The notes under the pieces are model-generated. The model was not told the DNA's origin. It ran no database searches and saw only the letters and a program-made list of their open reading frames with translations. Below, one piece after another: positions 42,179 to 51,734 of a stretch of DNA of 64,000 nt; positions within the stretch are counted from its first letter, which is position 1, and every line of letters begins with the position of its first letter. The stretch is taken from NCBI RefSeq assembly GCF_000820765.1, contig NZ_CCYH01000018.1:1-64000 (forward strand), read 5' to 3'. Position numbers and translations under genes: made by a program. Source of the stretch: Candidatus Soleaferrea massiliensis AP7 (GTDB taxonomy: Bacteria > Bacillota > Clostridia > Oscillospirales > Ruminococcaceae).

Positions 42179-45100
42179 ATGAAAAATCATTCCAAAAGAT
42201 TTTTGGCTGTTTTTCTGGCGGCAGTGCTCATCGTGCTGAGTGCTCCTTTCAGTCTGGCAGCAGAAGAAAATCTGCTGGTCAACTGGAATTTCCGTGCAGA
42301 GAACACCTCGAACACGGACCGGGATGCCCCCATCACAGGCTGGACGCATGAAGAGGGCTCCACATCCAGGGCTGCCTATACGGAATCCAGAAATGTGGGC
42401 AGCACCGGCGGAAACGTGCTGAGCTTCTGGGCGGGCAGCGCATTCCAGGCCGGCGTTTACCAGACCGTGGAGAATCTCCCGGACGGCATCTACCGTTTCG
42501 AAGCGGAGATCGCAAACCGGGGCACCACAATGAAGATGTATGCGAAAAGCGGAAATTATGATGAGGAACTGAATGTTCCAACCACCTCCGATTCCAGTGT
42601 CGCATATGAAAACTTCGTCATGGAAGAGGTCGCAGTAACGGGCGGCACAGCCACAGTCGGCTTCCGTTCGACCGGTGCGGGCGGCTCCAACACCTCCGAC
42701 GCGCATGTCGACAACGCGAAGTTCGTATATGTAAAGGGATTCGGGGAATTCGATACGGCGGAGCTTGAAAAGGCCATCAAAGAGGCGCAGGCAAAGCTGG
42801 ATACCGCAAAGGAAAATATCGGAACCGAAGTTGGACAGTACACCGAGATCGATATCGCGGCGCTGGAAGAGGTACTGACGGCTGCGAAGGAAACGCTTTC
42901 GAGCCCGTCCATCAACCAGGTTGTGATTGACGCCGCGGCAGCTGATCTGAAAGAGGTTTCCGGAAAGTTCCGTGCCATCACCGACAATGTCATCGAGGAG
43001 CCGGTGTTCAACGGACATGAATGGCAGAACGAAGCGGAGGTCGTGGAGATCAACCGCGAGGAAGCGCGTTCCATCTTTGCGCCGTTTGACGACAAGGAGA
43101 GCGCACGTCAGAATACAACATACAGCACCATGTGGAATTCCCCCAACTTCATCGATCTGAACGGTGAATGGGATTTCTGCCTGGATATGTACACCGATGA
43201 AGTCCCGGCGGACTTCTATCAAACAGATTATAACTATGAAGTCAACACAGCGTTTAAGCTGGGCGAAGATGAATATCAGGGCGACTGGATCAAGCTGCCG
43301 GTGCCGACCGCGTGGCAGGTCGCCGGAAAATTTGCCGGTGTCCTCGGCGATAAGCCGGTTTACAACAACCAGCCGTATCCGTGGGAGATCTACGGACATG
43401 GCGTAGGCTACTCGAACGGATCGGTGGCAAACGCTCCGGCAGGCACAAAAGCCAGCGGCAAGATCAATCCGGTCGGTTCCTACATCAGAGAAATTGAAAT
43501 CCCGGCGGACTGGGGTGATAAGCAGGTTATCCTGTCCTTCATGGGCGTTGGCCAGGGCCAGTATGTCTGGGTCAACGGACATTCCGTCGGCTACGGTGAG
43601 GACAGCTTTACCGCCGATGAATTCGACATCACGCCGTACATCATCCCCGGCGCGGTCAACAAGATTGCGGTTCGTGTCTATCGCTGGACGACCGGCGGAT
43701 TCCTGGAGAATCAGGATATGATCGACGTGTCCGGCATTCTGCGCGACACCTTCCTGACCGCATCCCCAAAGACCGGTATCAGGGACTTTACCGTCGTCAC
43801 CGATCTGATCGGCGAGCAGGAAAACTCCGACGCGGATCTGAACGTCTCCTTTAAACTGACCAACCGCCACGGCGTCGCGGTGGAAGGCTATAAGGTCGGC
43901 ATGAGTCTTTACAAAGAGGACGGCACGCCGGTCTTTGAAAACACGGTCAGCGACGCGGTCATGATGATGAGCCACGAGGATGAAAAGACCGTCGAACTGT
44001 CTCAGCGCGTCGCCAATCCGGACAAGTGGTCGGCGGAGCATCCGAACCTGTACGACGCGGTCTTCACGCTGTATGATGAGAACGGAAACGTTGTAGAGAC
44101 CGTCGGCCAGAAGGTCGGCTTCAGGGAAATCTACATGTCCGGCGCGGGCACCTCGGCGGATCCTGTACGGGTCTTCATCAACGGTGAGCCGATCTATTTC
44201 AAGGGCGTCAACCGCGGAGAGACCAACCCGCTGAATGCGAAAGCCCTGACCCGCGAGGATATGATGCAGGAGCTTCTTCTGATGAAGGAGTACAATGTAA
44301 ACTCCGTGCGTACCTCGCACTATCCGCATCATCCGTATATGTATGAGCTCTACAACAAATACGGCATCTATGTATTGGATGAACTCAATGTAGAAAGCCA
44401 CAACGGCCGCAGCAACGGCGTCCCAACCAACAAGCTCTGGGCAAACTCCATGCTTGAGCGCGCAAAGCACACCGTGCTGCGCGACAAGAACGAGCCAAGC
44501 GTCGTGATGTATTCTCTGGGCAACGAAGCCGGCGGCGGCGACAACCACAAGAACAATGCGAAATGGATCCGTGCGAACGACCCGACCCGGCCAATCCACT
44601 ATCAGGGAAGCAACGATCTGGCGGACGTGGATTCCACGATGTATCCGTCCGCATCCTCAACAAAAGCGTATACAGGCAACAACAAGCCCCGTGTGATCTG
44701 CGAGTATGAACACGCAATGGGCAATGCGGGCGGCGGCCTCACGGCTTACATCGACGCGTTTGAGAGCAACCCGCGCGTGCAGGGCGGCTGGATCTGGGAC
44801 TGGAAGGACCAGAGCGTCTGGACGCTTTCCGACGACGGTTCCTACGGCTTCTACGGCTACGGCGCGGACTGGGATGAAACCTTGAGCCTCGGCACGCTGA
44901 GCCGGAGCGGAAACTTCTGCGTCAACGGCATCGTGCTGGCCAACGGAGACGCATCTCCGGCACTGGTGGAGACCAAAGCGGGCTATCAGGATATCAAGAT
45001 GTCTGTAAAGGACGACGAGGCGCTGATGGCGGGCGACATCACCTTCCGCAACAACGCGCTGTTCACCAACGCCAATGTCTATGATATGAAATGGGAACTC

Positions 45101-48100
45101 ATGGAGGACGGAAAGGTCCTGGCGAGCGACACGATGACGCTGGACATCGACCCGCTGGTCGTCGATCAGGTCATCAACATCCCTTACAGCGCTTTCCTTC
45201 CGGAGAAACCGAAAGCGAACACCGATTATTATCTGAACCTCACCTTCAGCTATAAAGACGAATACCGTCCGGACTGGGCCGAAAAAGGCCATGTTTCCTC
45301 CTTCCAACAGTTCGAGCTGCCGGTCGATTCCCCGTACTGGGGCATTGGCATCAGCAATATCGATAAGTTTGACGGTGTCAACGAAACCGAAGCCGATGTC
45401 ACAATCACCGGTAAAACCCCGCAGAATCAGGATTTCAGCGTCACCATCAGCAAAACGACTGGACAGATTTCCAAGTATACTGTCGGCGGCAAGACCCTGA
45501 TTGAAAACGGCCCGGTACCGAATTTCTACCGCGCGGTCGTCGACAACGACAACGGCACCAGCATCAGCGGTTCTATGGGCAACCTGTTTGAACGCGCTTG
45601 GCGTGATGTGTGGAAGAACAAAAAGGATATGAACGTAACGGTTGACCGGCTCAACGACAAGACGGTCAGGATTGCCGTGAAAGCGGTTCTGCCGTCCAAA
45701 TCACAGGGCAACGCCCTGGCGCCGTCCGACTACACGATGGTGTACACCGTCTATGGAAACGGCGACGTGACGGTTGACCAGACACTGTCTCCAAGCGCCG
45801 ACGCGAACAACATTCCTGTGGTCGGCAGCTTCGTACAGCTTCCGCTTGAGTACTCCAACGTCAAATACTACGGTGAAGGACCGGATGAAAACTACATCGA
45901 CCGTCATACCGGCACCCATGTCGGCGTCTATGAGACGACAACCGATGAGATGTTCGTCAAACGCCAGCGCCCGCAGGAAACCGGCAACCGCATCGACACG
46001 CGCTGGGTATCGCTCACCAACGATGAGGGATACGGCCTGCTGGCAATCTCCCACGACGTCATGGAATTCTCCGCGCTGAACTACACGGCGGATGATATCT
46101 CCACCTATAACTACGGCAAGAGGGACGGCCCGCTCCATCCGGAAGCTCTGCCGGAACCGTCGGAAATCACGCTGAACCTGAACAAGATTCAGATGGGCGT
46201 CGGCGGTGAAACCTGGAACACCGGCCCATACAGCGATTTCATCGTGCGTCCGGATCGAGACTATGCCTACACCTATACGCTGCGTCCGGTCACGCCGGAA
46301 ATGGATGAGATGGCTTCCAGCAAGAACCTGGTCACCGGACCTCCGGTTATCAAGAATATCTACATCAACGGCGAGCCGATGGAAGGCTTCGACGAGAGAG
46401 TCAAGGAATATACCGAGCGCATTGAGGGCTGGGAAGAATATCCCACCATCACAGTGGACGCCTACGAAGGTGTCAACGTCGATATCAGCAAACCATCCTC
46501 TGAGGATCCGCGCGTTGTGATCACCGCGACACTCGGCGAGGATGTGGTCACCTACGTTGTGAACATCGACCGCAATATGGACTTTGTCACGGCGATCTAC
46601 CTGAACGACGAGCCGATAGAAAGCTTCCATCCGTCGGTCCGCGATTTCGCGGAGCAGTGGTTTGCCATTGATCCGATTCCGCAGCTTACAGCGGATGCCA
46701 TTCAAGGTGTCACTTTGAGCATCACACAGTTTGATCCAGAAACGCTGATCGGAACCATCCGGGCGGAATCCGCCTGGGGCGATGTGCAGGATTACACCGT
46801 ATCGCTGCATCTGATCGAATCGGACGACTACCACCGTCCGGATGTCTGGGGCAAACCGGTCGATATCCAGACCATGCCTTTGGGCGACGTGAAGTGGGTA
46901 TCGGTGGATGGAAAGAACAACTATTACTATATCAACAACGAGCCCGCCGACGCGGCAATCCGCGGAGACCTGCCGTTTGTCGGCCTTTATCCGAACCGCC
47001 GCATCAGCGCCGGAAACGGCAAGACCGGCGATAAGATCCTGCTGGATGAGACAACCGGCAAGAAGGTTTATTTCCATCAGAATTCCGGAACCGGCGGCTA
47101 TGTCCACGGCGACACCTATGTCGGCCTGGAAGCTGCCAACGCCGAGGGACTGGAGAACAAGACCGTCGTGATGTATGCGAAGGTTCGTCCGGATGAGGGA
47201 CCGTTTGAACTCGCTTTCCGTGACGGAAACGCAGAATGCCGCAACGCGACCGATGTCTTCCGCGTTGTGTTCAACAACAACGGCATCTCGTATTCCGGCG
47301 CGGGCGTAACGTCTTCCGGCTCCAACAACGCCGTTACGGGCAACAAGCTGACCTCGCTGATGAGCGGACCGCTGAACCGCGACCGTTTCTACGAGGTTTG
47401 GATGCTCGATACCGTCAACAGCACATCGCAGGGCCATATGTGCTCGGTCTATGTCAAGTACACCGACGACAACGGCGAAGAGGTTGTGCTGAAGGCGGAG
47501 GATCTCCAGAAGAACTACGTCAGCACCACGCTGCAGTATGCGGTGTTTGAGCTTTCCAGCGGAAACCTCACCGACTCTGTCAGCATTGAGGACTTCAACG
47601 TCTATACCATGAACACCGAAGCGAAGAACATCACCTACAAAATCGACGGACCGAGCAATGTGGAACTGCCGGCCGGCGATGACGCGCTTTCCATCCCATT
47701 GTCCGCAACCGCGATCCACACCGTTCAGGATCAGATCCCGGTTCCGAATGTAGGGGATCAGGAAAAGAAATGGGAGATCGTAAACGGAGAAAATCTGAAC
47801 GGCGTTTCGATCGATCAGAACGGCGTGGTTTCACTGACCAAGGACTTTGCAGGAAAATCCTTCGAGGTCCGCGTGTCCAATGCCGATCCGAATTCCAAAT
47901 GGACGCCGGCCGTTCTGAAGATCAAGATCGGTTCCGGCTCGGATGACGAACAGCTGGAAACCGAGCTTCCCATTAAGGATGGCGTGGTGACCATCGATCC
48001 GTCCGGACAGACGGTTGCGCAGTTCAAAGCGAACTTTGCTAATGAGAGTGAGAATCTCGCTGTCTATGACAAAGATGGAAATCTCCTGGGCGACGACGCG

Positions 48101-48352
48101 AAGGTCGGCACCGGCAGCACCATCAAGCTGGTTGTAAACGGTGCGGTCCTGGATGAAATCGTCGTTATGCTCCCGGGCGACGCGGACGGCGACGGTCTTG
48201 TCAACGTCAAAGACCTGCTTCATGTGAAATCCGCGATTCTCGGCAAAGACGATCTGGACGGCGTATTCTTCTCCGCGGCGGATCGTGACGAAAATGGCAG
48301 GGTCAACGTGCTTGACCTGCTTCGAATCAAGCTGCAGATCTTAAACGGTTAA
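42179..48352 (+). CDS. Secreted GH2 beta-galactosidase-like enzyme with C-terminal dockerin
   Basis: The 2057-residue exported protein has a signal peptide (RFLAVFLAAVLIVLSAPFSL, cleavage near AEE), a jelly-roll carbohydrate-binding-like domain (~28-185), and a helical FIVAR-like segment (~190-265). The LacZ-type GH2 unit covers ~300-1390: sugar-binding domain, Ig-like domain, barrel with SLGNEAGGG (acid/base E783) and CEYEHAMGN (nucleophile E842), and the LacZ small-chain domain starting near SPYWGIGISNIDKF. Two small beta modules with NGEPMEGFDERV and NDEPIESFHPSV follow, then a lectin-like region. The last ~59 residues are a type I dockerin with two repeats (DADGDGLVNVKDLL, DRDENGRVNVLDLL). 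It should cleave beta-galactosides outside the cell while docked on a cohesin. GAGGAGG precedes ATG 42179. Confidence 0.93.
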   Translation: MKNHSKRFLAVFLAAVLIVLSAPFSLAAEENLLVNWNFRAENTSNTDRDAPITGWTHEEGSTSRAAYTESRNVGSTGGNVLSFWAGSAFQAGVYQTVENLPDGIYRFEAEIANRGTTMKMYAKSGNYDEELNVPTTSDSSVAYENFVMEEVAVTGGTATVGFRSTGAGGSNTSDAHVDNAKFVYVKGFGEFDTAELEKAIKEAQAKLDTAKENIGTEVGQYTEIDIAALEEVLTAAKETLSSPSINQVVIDAAAADLKEVSGKFRAITDNVIEEPVFNGHEWQNEAEVVEINREEARSIFAPFDDKESARQNTTYSTMWNSPNFIDLNGEWDFCLDMYTDEVPADFYQTDYNYEVNTAFKLGEDEYQGDWIKLPVPTAWQVAGKFAGVLGDKPVYNNQPYPWEIYGHGVGYSNGSVANAPAGTKASGKINPVGSYIREIEIPADWGDKQVILSFMGVGQGQYVWVNGHSVGYGEDSFTADEFDITPYIIPGAVNKIAVRVYRWTTGGFLENQDMIDVSGILRDTFLTASPKTGIRDFTVVTDLIGEQENSDADLNVSFKLTNRHGVAVEGYKVGMSLYKEDGTPVFENTVSDAVMMMSHEDEKTVELSQRVANPDKWSAEHPNLYDAVFTLYDENGNVVETVGQKVGFREIYMSGAGTSADPVRVFINGEPIYFKGVNRGETNPLNAKALTREDMMQELLLMKEYNVNSVRTSHYPHHPYMYELYNKYGIYVLDELNVESHNGRSNGVPTNKLWANSMLERAKHTVLRDKNEPSVVMYSLGNEAGGGDNHKNNAKWIRANDPTRPIHYQGSNDLADVDSTMYPSASSTKAYTGNNKPRVICEYEHAMGNAGGGLTAYIDAFESNPRVQGGWIWDWKDQSVWTLSDDGSYGFYGYGADWDETLSLGTLSRSGNFCVNGIVLANGDASPALVETKAGYQDIKMSVKDDEALMAGDITFRNNALFTNANVYDMKWELMEDGKVLASDTMTLDIDPLVVDQVINIPYSAFLPEKPKANTDYYLNLTFSYKDEYRPDWAEKGHVSSFQQFELPVDSPYWGIGISNIDKFDGVNETEADVTITGKTPQNQDFSVTISKTTGQISKYTVGGKTLIENGPVPNFYRAVVDNDNGTSISGSMGNLFERAWRDVWKNKKDMNVTVDRLNDKTVRIAVKAVLPSKSQGNALAPSDYTMVYTVYGNGDVTVDQTLSPSADANNIPVVGSFVQLPLEYSNVKYYGEGPDENYIDRHTGTHVGVYETTTDEMFVKRQRPQETGNRIDTRWVSLTNDEGYGLLAISHDVMEFSALNYTADDISTYNYGKRDGPLHPEALPEPSEITLNLNKIQMGVGGETWNTGPYSDFIVRPDRDYAYTYTLRPVTPEMDEMASSKNLVTGPPVIKNIYINGEPMEGFDERVKEYTERIEGWEEYPTITVDAYEGVNVDISKPSSEDPRVVITATLGEDVVTYVVNIDRNMDFVTAIYLNDEPIESFHPSVRDFAEQWFAIDPIPQLTADAIQGVTLSITQFDPETLIGTIRAESAWGDVQDYTVSLHLIESDDYHRPDVWGKPVDIQTMPLGDVKWVSVDGKNNYYYINNEPADAAIRGDLPFVGLYPNRRISAGNGKTGDKILLDETTGKKVYFHQNSGTGGYVHGDTYVGLEAANAEGLENKTVVMYAKVRPDEGPFELAFRDGNAECRNATDVFRVVFNNNGISYSGAGVTSSGSNNAVTGNKLTSLMSGPLNRDRFYEVWMLDTVNSTSQGHMCSVYVKYTDDNGEEVVLKAEDLQKNYVSTTLQYAVFELSSGNLTDSVSIEDFNVYTMNTEAKNITYKIDGPSNVELPAGDDALSIPLSATAIHTVQDQIPVPNVGDQEKKWEIVNGENLNGVSIDQNGVVSLTKDFAGKSFEVRVSNADPNSKWTPAVLKIKIGSGSDDEQLETELPIKDGVVTIDPSGQTVAQFKANFANESENLAVYDKDGNLLGDDAKVGTGSTIKLVVNGAVLDEIVVMLPGDADGDGLVNVKDLLHVKSAILGKDDLDGVFFSAADRDENGRVNVLDLLRIKLQILNG

Positions 48353-48373
48353 CATTGGTATCATAACGCAAAT

Positions 48374-48413
48374 CGGCAGGGTGAGAGGGCTTGGCCCTCC
48401 ACCCTGCCTTTTT
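48374..48413 (+). terminator. Intrinsic terminator of the GH2 gene
   Basis: GGCAGGGTG-GAGGG pairs with CCCTC-CACCCTGCC around CTTGG, then TTTTTGC. Confidence 0.95.
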
Positions 48414-48458
48414 GCAGTAAACGGATTGCGTAGTGTTATTGGAAAAAAACCAAGCTAT

Positions 48459-48499
48459 AAAAAGAACACCCCCATGCAGAATGATTCTGCATGGGGGTG
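48459..48499 (-). terminator. Intrinsic terminator of the BlaI/M56 operon
   Basis: A perfect 15-bp stem (CACCCCCATGCAGAA, 48467-48481, with its complement 48485-48499) is followed in the minus direction by TTCTTTTTATA. About 150 bp separate it from the M56 stop; nothing else is coded there. Confidence 0.85.
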
Positions 48500-48647
48500 A
48501 TTGCGTTTAACGAAGCATAGCACATAAAACTGTATAATGAAGTCATGCCTTTCACGTATTGGATGAAGCAAAGCTGATATGAGGGGAAGAACAGTGTTTC
48601 ATAAAGAGGCAGGTTCACACGTAGAGGGAAAGGTAATTCGTTTGGTT

Positions 48648-50912
48648 TTACCATAGAACCTTTTGTTTGGCCCGACTTTCCGGTTTGCCATCGAAGAAAA
48701 ATTGATTGTTCAGCATACCTTTAATATTACCGCCACCCAAAACCAGGTCCGGAAAATCCTTTTGAATATCCCAAAAGGTTTCAATCCGCCATTTTAAGAT
48801 TTCTTCAGCCGATGCATCCGGATGCTCATATGCATACCATGTTACACCGGAAATATCCGTATAAGTACCATATATGCTGCATGTCAGTGCGATACCATTG
48901 TCATATTTTAGTACATAGTCACCATATTCATTCTTTTCCTTTTTTCCGTTTAAAGAAGAGTCATCGGAGAGCTTTTTTGCAAACTCGTCAATTGTGCTCC
49001 CTTTCACCCAGATGCCGTCATCCATGTTGTAAGAGGCGATACTGCTCAGATGGTTATAAAACGTGTCGTCAAACGCTTCACCATTTCTCAGTTTAGATAT
49101 TTCATCCCCAAGGCCGGTGATGTTCATAAGCCACTCCTTTTCCGGGAAGTCTTCGAGATAGCCCTTGAAAAACGCTTCGTAGCCTTCCGGGTCTTTAACG
49201 CCGGCATTCCCGTATTGTGGATCATCTCTCCTAGGGTAAGAGTCTCCATGAAGGGATATAAACCAGCCGTCTTTATCACACCATACGGCTATGCCGTTTT
49301 CATAAACAATAGCAAATCCGTCCTCCGGCATCTTTTCTTCATAGGTATTGCCGGTAGGATCCTGGTAATACACCCGATATCCATCATCTACGGTGTGCAT
49401 TTCCGTAAAAGGAATGTCGTCGCCGGTGACCTTTGTGCCGGACAGGTCGGTGCCTTCCACCCGGCGCTTGGCGGCGGCTTTGTAAAACTCATAGATCTGA
49501 TCTTGGGTTGCGTCGCCCGAGAGCGCAAGCTCCTTAAGCCCTTCATAGTCCTCGGGAGTCGGCAGCGGCGCTTTTGTTTCGATTTCAGCTTCCGAAGCGG
49601 TCTGAGATGAAGGATCCGATTCGGATTGGTTGGACGGCTCATTTTCGGGTGGCTGAGAGGAATCTGTGACAGAAGCTGTGCCGTCGGAGGAATCGTCCGA
49701 CGATGGTCCGTTCACCGCGCTGACAATGCCGCCGAATGCGATGATCACGACAAGAACGAGAACCAGCACAAGGATGCCTTTTTGTTTGCCGGTACAGGAT
49801 AGAATATTCTGCAGTCTTTCTTTCATAACTCTTTTACCTCCATAAAAATTGGTAGCAAATATGGTTTGCAGTTTTGGATGTTTATTGGAAATCTCCAGGA
49901 CTTCTTCCCCATAGCGCAGGCGTATGGCTTTGGGCTGGTTGCTGAGTACCGCTTCGTCACAGGAGGTTTCACAGTCCAGTGAAATTGCCTGCAGAATGGG
50001 GTACAGAATTGGATTGAACCAGTGCAGGGAGGATGCCAGTAAAACGAATACTTTAATAAGAATGTCTTTGCGTTTCAGGTGAACCAGCTCATGCTTCAGG
50101 ACAAGCGGCAGAATCTCCTTTGGAATCTGTTGCTTTGGAATCAGGATGCAGGGATTTCTAAGTCCGATCAGCATAGGGGAGTGTATCAGAGGACAGGATT
50201 TCAAACGCACCGTTTGCCTGACTTCCATCTCTGCTGCAAGGCTGTCCAGCATGGTGTTGATCGGTTCCGCGGTGATATCTGTGCTCCATCGGCGCACGAT
50301 ATGCATGAATCGCAGATGTGCGGTGAGGTGATAGATGAGCTTTCCCAAAAAACCGATGCTCCAGATCAGGGCAGTCAGCAGCTCCCATGAGATGCCGCGG
50401 GGTAAACTCTGATCGTCGTTATTCTGGCCGGGGCCTTGAGAAGCTGGAAACAGGACGCCGCTATCACTCGGAAATCGCAGGGAAGAGCCGATGAAAGACA
50501 GCGGTACATCTGATTTTAAAGCGAGACGGTCATGACCGTTTGACGGTATGGATACGCGCGGATGTCCATTCGCATCATTTGTTTTTCCAGTGCCGGATGG
50601 GGAACGCGGGGAATCGGGGGCGTTCCCATATGTACGGTTCAGTTGTCCCTTGCCGGCCAGATCCGTTTCTGAAGGATTGTTCGATTTGACGGAGGAAGCA
50701 CTGGATGCCGCCGGCAATTCGATTTGAATGATGGCGGTATCAGACTGTGGACGGAATGGAATTAAGAATCCCAGAAGAATCAGCAGCCACGCATAATAGC
50801 GCGTCCTGGCGGAATAACGTTTTGCAAGGTGTGGTCTTAAAGCCAGATAGATGAGCCCCGCTGCCGACATGGTTGCCGAGCAGATGAACAGCGATGGGAG
50901 AAAGAAACTCAT
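48648..50912 (-). CDS. BlaR1-like M56 metallopeptidase with an unusual extracytoplasmic domain
   Basis: The 754-residue protein starts with membrane helices (MSFFLPSLFICSATMSAAGL, YAWLLILLGFLIPF). A ~120-residue polar loop follows, then the M56 peptidase region with the zinc motif HELVHLKRKD (H274, E275, H278), DCETSCDEAVL as the second site, and another helix (GILVLVLVLVVIIAFGGIVS). The C-terminal ~330 residues are outside the membrane: a Ser/Pro/Glu linker then a domain with RVYYQDPTGNTYEEKMPEDG and GYEAFFKGYLEDFP. It has no penicillin-binding SxxK motif, so this is not a classical beta-lactam sensor. It overlaps blaI by 4 nt (ATGA) and would cleave the repressor on sensing an unknown signal. 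Confidence 0.88.
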   Translation of the reverse strand: MSFFLPSLFICSATMSAAGLIYLALRPHLAKRYSARTRYYAWLLILLGFLIPFRPQSDTAIIQIELPAASSASSVKSNNPSETDLAGKGQLNRTYGNAPDSPRSPSGTGKTNDANGHPRVSIPSNGHDRLALKSDVPLSFIGSSLRFPSDSGVLFPASQGPGQNNDDQSLPRGISWELLTALIWSIGFLGKLIYHLTAHLRFMHIVRRWSTDITAEPINTMLDSLAAEMEVRQTVRLKSCPLIHSPMLIGLRNPCILIPKQQIPKEILPLVLKHELVHLKRKDILIKVFVLLASSLHWFNPILYPILQAISLDCETSCDEAVLSNQPKAIRLRYGEEVLEISNKHPKLQTIFATNFYGGKRVMKERLQNILSCTGKQKGILVLVLVLVVIIAFGGIVSAVNGPSSDDSSDGTASVTDSSQPPENEPSNQSESDPSSQTASEAEIETKAPLPTPEDYEGLKELALSGDATQDQIYEFYKAAAKRRVEGTDLSGTKVTGDDIPFTEMHTVDDGYRVYYQDPTGNTYEEKMPEDGFAIVYENGIAVWCDKDGWFISLHGDSYPRRDDPQYGNAGVKDPEGYEAFFKGYLEDFPEKEWLMNITGLGDEISKLRNGEAFDDTFYNHLSSIASYNMDDGIWVKGSTIDEFAKKLSDDSSLNGKKEKNEYGDYVLKYDNGIALTCSIYGTYTDISGVTWYAYEHPDASAEEILKWRIETFWDIQKDFPDLVLGGGNIKGMLNNQFFFDGKPESRAKQKVLW

Positions 50913-51301
50913 GGCTTTCTGCCCTCCTTCTCCAACCATTCTTTCAGCTCCTGATACTCCTGTTCTGGTATTTCTTTTCCGCGAAACAATGCTGTCACCA
51001 GACTGGAAAAGGAATTCTTGTGGATTTGCTCCATAAACCGTTTTGTTTCAAATTGCTGGTAATCTTCACAGGTTACCAGCGGGAAGTAACGGCGTTCCTG
51101 TCCCACCTTCTCACAGCGGATGAACCCGCGTGCGATGAGCCTGTCCAGATGGGTGAGGACCGTCTGGGTTTTAATCTTTTTTGATGGAGATAACCGATCG
51201 ATCACCATCCGGGTAGTGACAGGGGGCGTGTTTTCCCAGACTGCCTGCATGATTTTCAGTTCGCCATCGGGTAATTTTGTCAATTCGCACATTGTAATCA
51301 C
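50909..51301 (-). CDS. BlaI/MecI-family repressor
   Basis: This 130-residue protein has the BlaI winged helix: LPDGELKIMQAVWENTPPVT, TRMVIDRLSPSKKIKTQTVL, THLDRLIARGFIRCEKVGQE, then the dimerising tail (CEDYQQFETKRFMEQIHKNS, FSSLVTALFRGKEI), which contains the region where BlaI proteins are cut by their M56 partner. It is coupled to the M56 gene by an ATGA overlap. A TACA/TGTA operator sits immediately upstream. ATG 51299-51301 follows GGAGGTGAT. Confidence 0.92.
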   Translation of the reverse strand: MITMCELTKLPDGELKIMQAVWENTPPVTTRMVIDRLSPSKKIKTQTVLTHLDRLIARGFIRCEKVGQERRYFPLVTCEDYQQFETKRFMEQIHKNSFSSLVTALFRGKEIPEQEYQELKEWLEKEGRKP

Positions 51302-51313
51302 CTCCGATCATAG

Positions 51314-51329
51314 TTCTACATTTGTAGTA
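51314..51329 (-). promoter_or_regulatory. BlaI-type operator
   Basis: The dyad CTACA-TT-TGTAG (51316-51327), extended to TTCTACATTTGTAGTA, matches the TACAnnTGTA core of BlaI/MecI boxes. It lies 13 bp before the repressor start codon, so autoregulation of the operon is expected. Confidence 0.8.
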
Positions 51330-51412
51330 TGTCTTATCTAAAGCATACATCTGTTTTTCTGAAATGTCAAGTGTTATTGATAAAAAATTTTCAGAAAAAC
51401 GAAAAGACTCGC

Positions 51413-51442
51413 GTGACAGCATCCAGGCCGGTATGCTATACT
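51413..51442 (+). promoter_or_regulatory. Promoter of the cysteine-rich small protein gene
   Basis: GTGACA (51413-51418), 18 bp, TATACT (51437-51442), 37 bp before the ATG. Confidence 0.65.
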
Positions 51443-51478
51443 GAAGGCTGGATATTTAGAGCAAAGGGGAGAAGTGGA

Positions 51479-51643
51479 ATGCTTGCCAATGGATTGGAAG
51501 AATGTACCTGTCTGCGAAAGTGTAAGCGGCATGGGGACTGCAAGGCCTGTCTTGCGCATCATGAGAAGATACAGAAGATTCCATACTGTAAGCGTGAACC
51601 AAAGAAGAGGACAAAAAAGAGCACATCGGCTGACATAAAATAA
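51479..51643 (+). CDS. Small cysteine/histidine-rich protein
   Basis: The 54-residue protein reads MLANGLEECTCLRKCKRHGD then CKACLAHHEKIQKIPYCKRE and a Lys-rich tail. Six cysteines are arranged C-x-C-x4-C-x4-GDC-x2-C and a late PYC, with RHG and HH, so a metal-binding or zinc-ribbon-like fold is likely. The spacing (CxC, RHGxCxxC, HH, PYC) recurs in small uncharacterised Firmicutes proteins, of the DUF6485 sort in my recollection. SD GGGGAG lies 7 nt before ATG 51479. It has its own promoter and terminator, a complete single-gene unit. Confidence 0.75.
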   Translation: MLANGLEECTCLRKCKRHGDCKACLAHHEKIQKIPYCKREPKKRTKKSTSADIK

Positions 51644-51690
51644 AAGAACAGAGCCGCGTTCGGATATCAAACGCGGCTCTGTTCTTTTAT
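51642..51690 (+). terminator. Intrinsic terminator of the cysteine-rich small gene
   Basis: A 19-bp near-perfect stem (AAAAGAACAGAGCCGCGTT with its complement) with a CGGATATC loop, ending TTCTTTTAT. Confidence 0.95.
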
Positions 51691-51734
51691 ATCCTGCCAT
51701 TTATTGATCTGCGGAAACAGCGGCGCTTTAGAGT

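Noticed and set aside
42008-44599. 863-codon minus-strand frame opposite the GH2 gene
   Set aside because: Shadow of the GH2 reading frame; composition is low-complexity Asp/Arg/Val with no domain.
45701-47719. 672-codon minus-strand frame opposite the GH2 gene
   Set aside because: Same reason: antisense shadow of a well-supported gene.
48436-48654. 72-codon minus-strand frame downstream of the M56 gene
   Set aside because: It reads through the terminator hairpin at 48467-48499 and overlaps the M56 stop; no SD.
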